A stretch of DNA of 15,548 nucleotides, taken from the NCBI GenBank assembly GCA_946479395.1, contig CAMLFV010000049.1, forward strand, positions 1 through 15,548, written 5' to 3'. The notes below the pieces were generated by a model. The model was given only the letters and a program-made list of their open reading frames with translations, did not search any database and was not told the DNA's origin. Source of the DNA: an uncultured Flavobacterium sp. Its GTDB lineage: Bacteria > Bacteroidota > Bacteroidia > Flavobacteriales > Flavobacteriaceae. This document shows positions 15,001 through 15,548 of the stretch, in pieces. How positions within the stretch are numbered: the first letter of the stretch is position 1; each line of letters begins with the position of its first letter. The translations under genes were made by a program, and so were the position numbers.

Positions 15001-15548
15001 CAAAGGGTGAAGCCGATGTTTTGCGTAAGGCAATGGGTAAAAAACAAAAAGATGTTTTGGATAAAATGAAGCCTAAATTTGTGGAACAAGCAGCTGCAAA
15101 AGGGCACGATCCTAAAACATTAGAAAAAATATGGAAAGACTGGGAAGCCTTTGCATCCTACGCCTTCAACAAGTCACACTCAACTTGTTATGCGTGGGTG
15201 GCGTATCAAACCGCTTATTTTAAGGCACATTATCCGGCAGAATATATGGCTGCGGTGCTTTCAAACAACATGAACGATATTAAATCGGTTACTTTTTTTA
15301 TGGAAGAATGCCGTAGAATGGGATTAGATGTTTTAGGTCCCGATGTAAACGAATCGCACTACAAATTTGCGGTGAACGAGAATTATCAGATCCGTTTTGG
15401 AATGGGTGCGATAAAAGGAGTGGGCGAGGGTGCTGTGAATACCATTATCGAACATAGAAAAGACGGGAACTATAAATCGATTTTCGATCTGGCAAAACGA
15501 ATCGATTTAAGATCAGCCAATAAAAAAGCATTCGAAAATCTGGCATTG
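12006..15548 (+). CDS. dnaE: DNA polymerase III alpha subunit with N-terminal proofreading exonuclease (3' end missing)
   Basis: The frame is open from the ATG to the right edge (1181 codons). This is the replicative polymerase. Residues 1 to about 185 are a DEDDh exonuclease of the DnaQ type: Asp6 and Glu8 in FDTETTGL, Asp105 in GQNVGFDLN, His170 and Asp175 in HNATAD, so all five catalytic residues are present and proofreading should be active. After a linker, the PHP domain starts near 265 with HLHNHTQFSVL (His268, His270) and TDHGN (300-304). The palm follows: GPGRGSAAGS, then PDIDIDF with Asp694 and Asp696, and KMDFLGLKTLT with Asp864, matching the catalytic triad of DnaE. The finger region includes YRPGPLEYIP and YQEQVM. 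The missing C-terminus would carry the remaining tau- and clamp-binding parts. The fusion with the exonuclease at the N-terminus is known in Bacteroidota and differs from PolC, where the exonuclease is inserted in the PHP domain. Confidence 0.96.
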   Translation, partial: MYIIFDTETTGLPKDWNAPITDVDNWPRCIQIAWQLHDEMGNVVEHEDYLIKPEGFDIPYDSERIHGISTLLATEKGIDINTVLTKFNTALGKAKFVVGQNVGFDLNIMGAEFHRASVTTPLNSMAVLDTCTEVTANLLKLPGGRGGRFKLPTLTELHEYLFDVPFGEAHNATADVEATTRCFFELIRKNVFTENELQQPTGYLQHFKEVNPQPFQLIGLKHINLKKASEEIRKQLEAAGVIKGEAEKTTITADIKKAYNEAVFAHLHNHTQFSVLQSTIDIGAMIKKSAKEKMSALAMTDHGNMMGAFKFVSAVLDHNKNAKKANEVAIENGEDPTETELKPIVGCEFFVCENHTDKSKKDNGYQVVLLAKNKKGYHNLAKLSSIASINGFYYVPRIDKQVLLQYKEDIIVLSGNLYGEVPSKILNIGEKQAEEALLWWKEHFKDDFYLEIMRHNQEDEDRVNKTLIAFSKKHNVKLIATNNTYYLEQSDANAHDILLCVKDGEKQATPIGRGRGYRYGLPNQEYFYKTQDEMKALFKDLPEAIINIQEIVDKIEVYSLYRDILLPKFDIPAEFIHPEDEIDGGKRGENAYLRYLTYEGAKRRYKEINDVITERLDFELKTVENSGYPGYFLIVQDFIAEARKMNVSVGPGRGSAAGSAVAYCLGITNLDPIKYDLLFERFLNPDRVSMPDIDIDFDDEGRGRVMDYVINKYGSNQVAQIITYGKMATKSAIKDAARVLDLPLYESERIAKMIPTMMPSKWNLRRFLSEPEDAIKKALRSDEFDAVKELINVSNQNDLLSETIQQAKIIEGSMRNTGIHACGVIITPDDITNFVPVQTAKDSDLYVTQFDNSVAESAGLLKMDFLGLKTLTLIKDTVAIIKQRTGLEIDPEEIPIDDVKTYELFQRGETVGVFQYESPGMQKYMRELKPTVFGDLIAMNALYRPGPLEYIPSFVRRKNGEEEITYDLDACEEYLKETYGITVYQEQVMLLSQKLAGFTKGEADVLRKAMGKKQKDVLDKMKPKFVEQAAAKGHDPKTLEKIWKDWEAFASYAFNKSHSTCYAWVAYQTAYFKAHYPAEYMAAVLSNNMNDIKSVTFFMEECRRMGLDVLGPDVNESHYKFAVNENYQIRFGMGAIKGVGEGAVNTIIEHRKDGNYKSIFDLAKRIDLRSANKKAFENLAL

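Noticed and set aside
1..15548. Defence system, CRISPR array, prophage or mobile element
   Set aside because: No repeat-spacer pattern, transposase, integrase, toxin-antitoxin pair or nuclease/NTPase defence gene was seen on either strand.

Overview
The window looks like a chromosomal segment from the family Flavobacteriaceae (phylum Bacteroidota); the genus cannot be fixed from the sequence. The DNA is AT-rich, start codons mostly lack a Shine-Dalgarno sequence, and many genes are preceded by the Bacteroidota -7 promoter element TAnnTTTG. Several proteins are typical of the group: a type IX secretion C-terminal signal, DUF5687, DUF6252 and DUF3050 proteins, a ribosomal protein S16 with a long Ala/Glu tail, and a DNA polymerase III alpha subunit with an N-terminal proofreading exonuclease.

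Left part (1-5832): the 3' end of a thioredoxin-reductase-like ferredoxin-NADP+ reductase; a very AT-rich orphan lipoprotein; a two-gene ABC transporter (DUF5687 permease plus ATPase); an AIM24/TIGR00266 protein; an adrenodoxin-type [2Fe-2S] ferredoxin; a DUF3050 heme-oxygenase-fold protein; and a small unknown membrane protein. The ferredoxin is a plausible partner of the reductase at the left edge. Convergent pairs here share single palindromic terminators.

Middle (5900-9234, all on the minus strand): a glutaryl-CoA-dehydrogenase-like acyl-CoA dehydrogenase, a PA0069-family radical SAM protein, and a secreted T9SS cargo protein with a cleaved-adhesin (choice-of-anchor J) domain.

Right part (9339-15548): a translation/RNA-modification cluster on the minus strand (rpsP, rimM, trmN6) with a hairpin in the rpsP leader, divergent from a DUF6252-like lipoprotein and then dnaE. 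dnaE is the largest gene in the window. It is open at the right edge with 1181 codons present, and the exonuclease, PHP and polymerase catalytic residues are all visible.

I found no CRISPR array, tRNA, rRNA, insertion sequence, prophage or recognisable defence island, and no stretch of 300 bases lacks a gene. Most of the window is ordinary core genome. The items most worth a second look are the rpsP leader hairpin, the possible metal site of the DUF3050 protein, and the ABC ATPase without a Q-loop glutamine.
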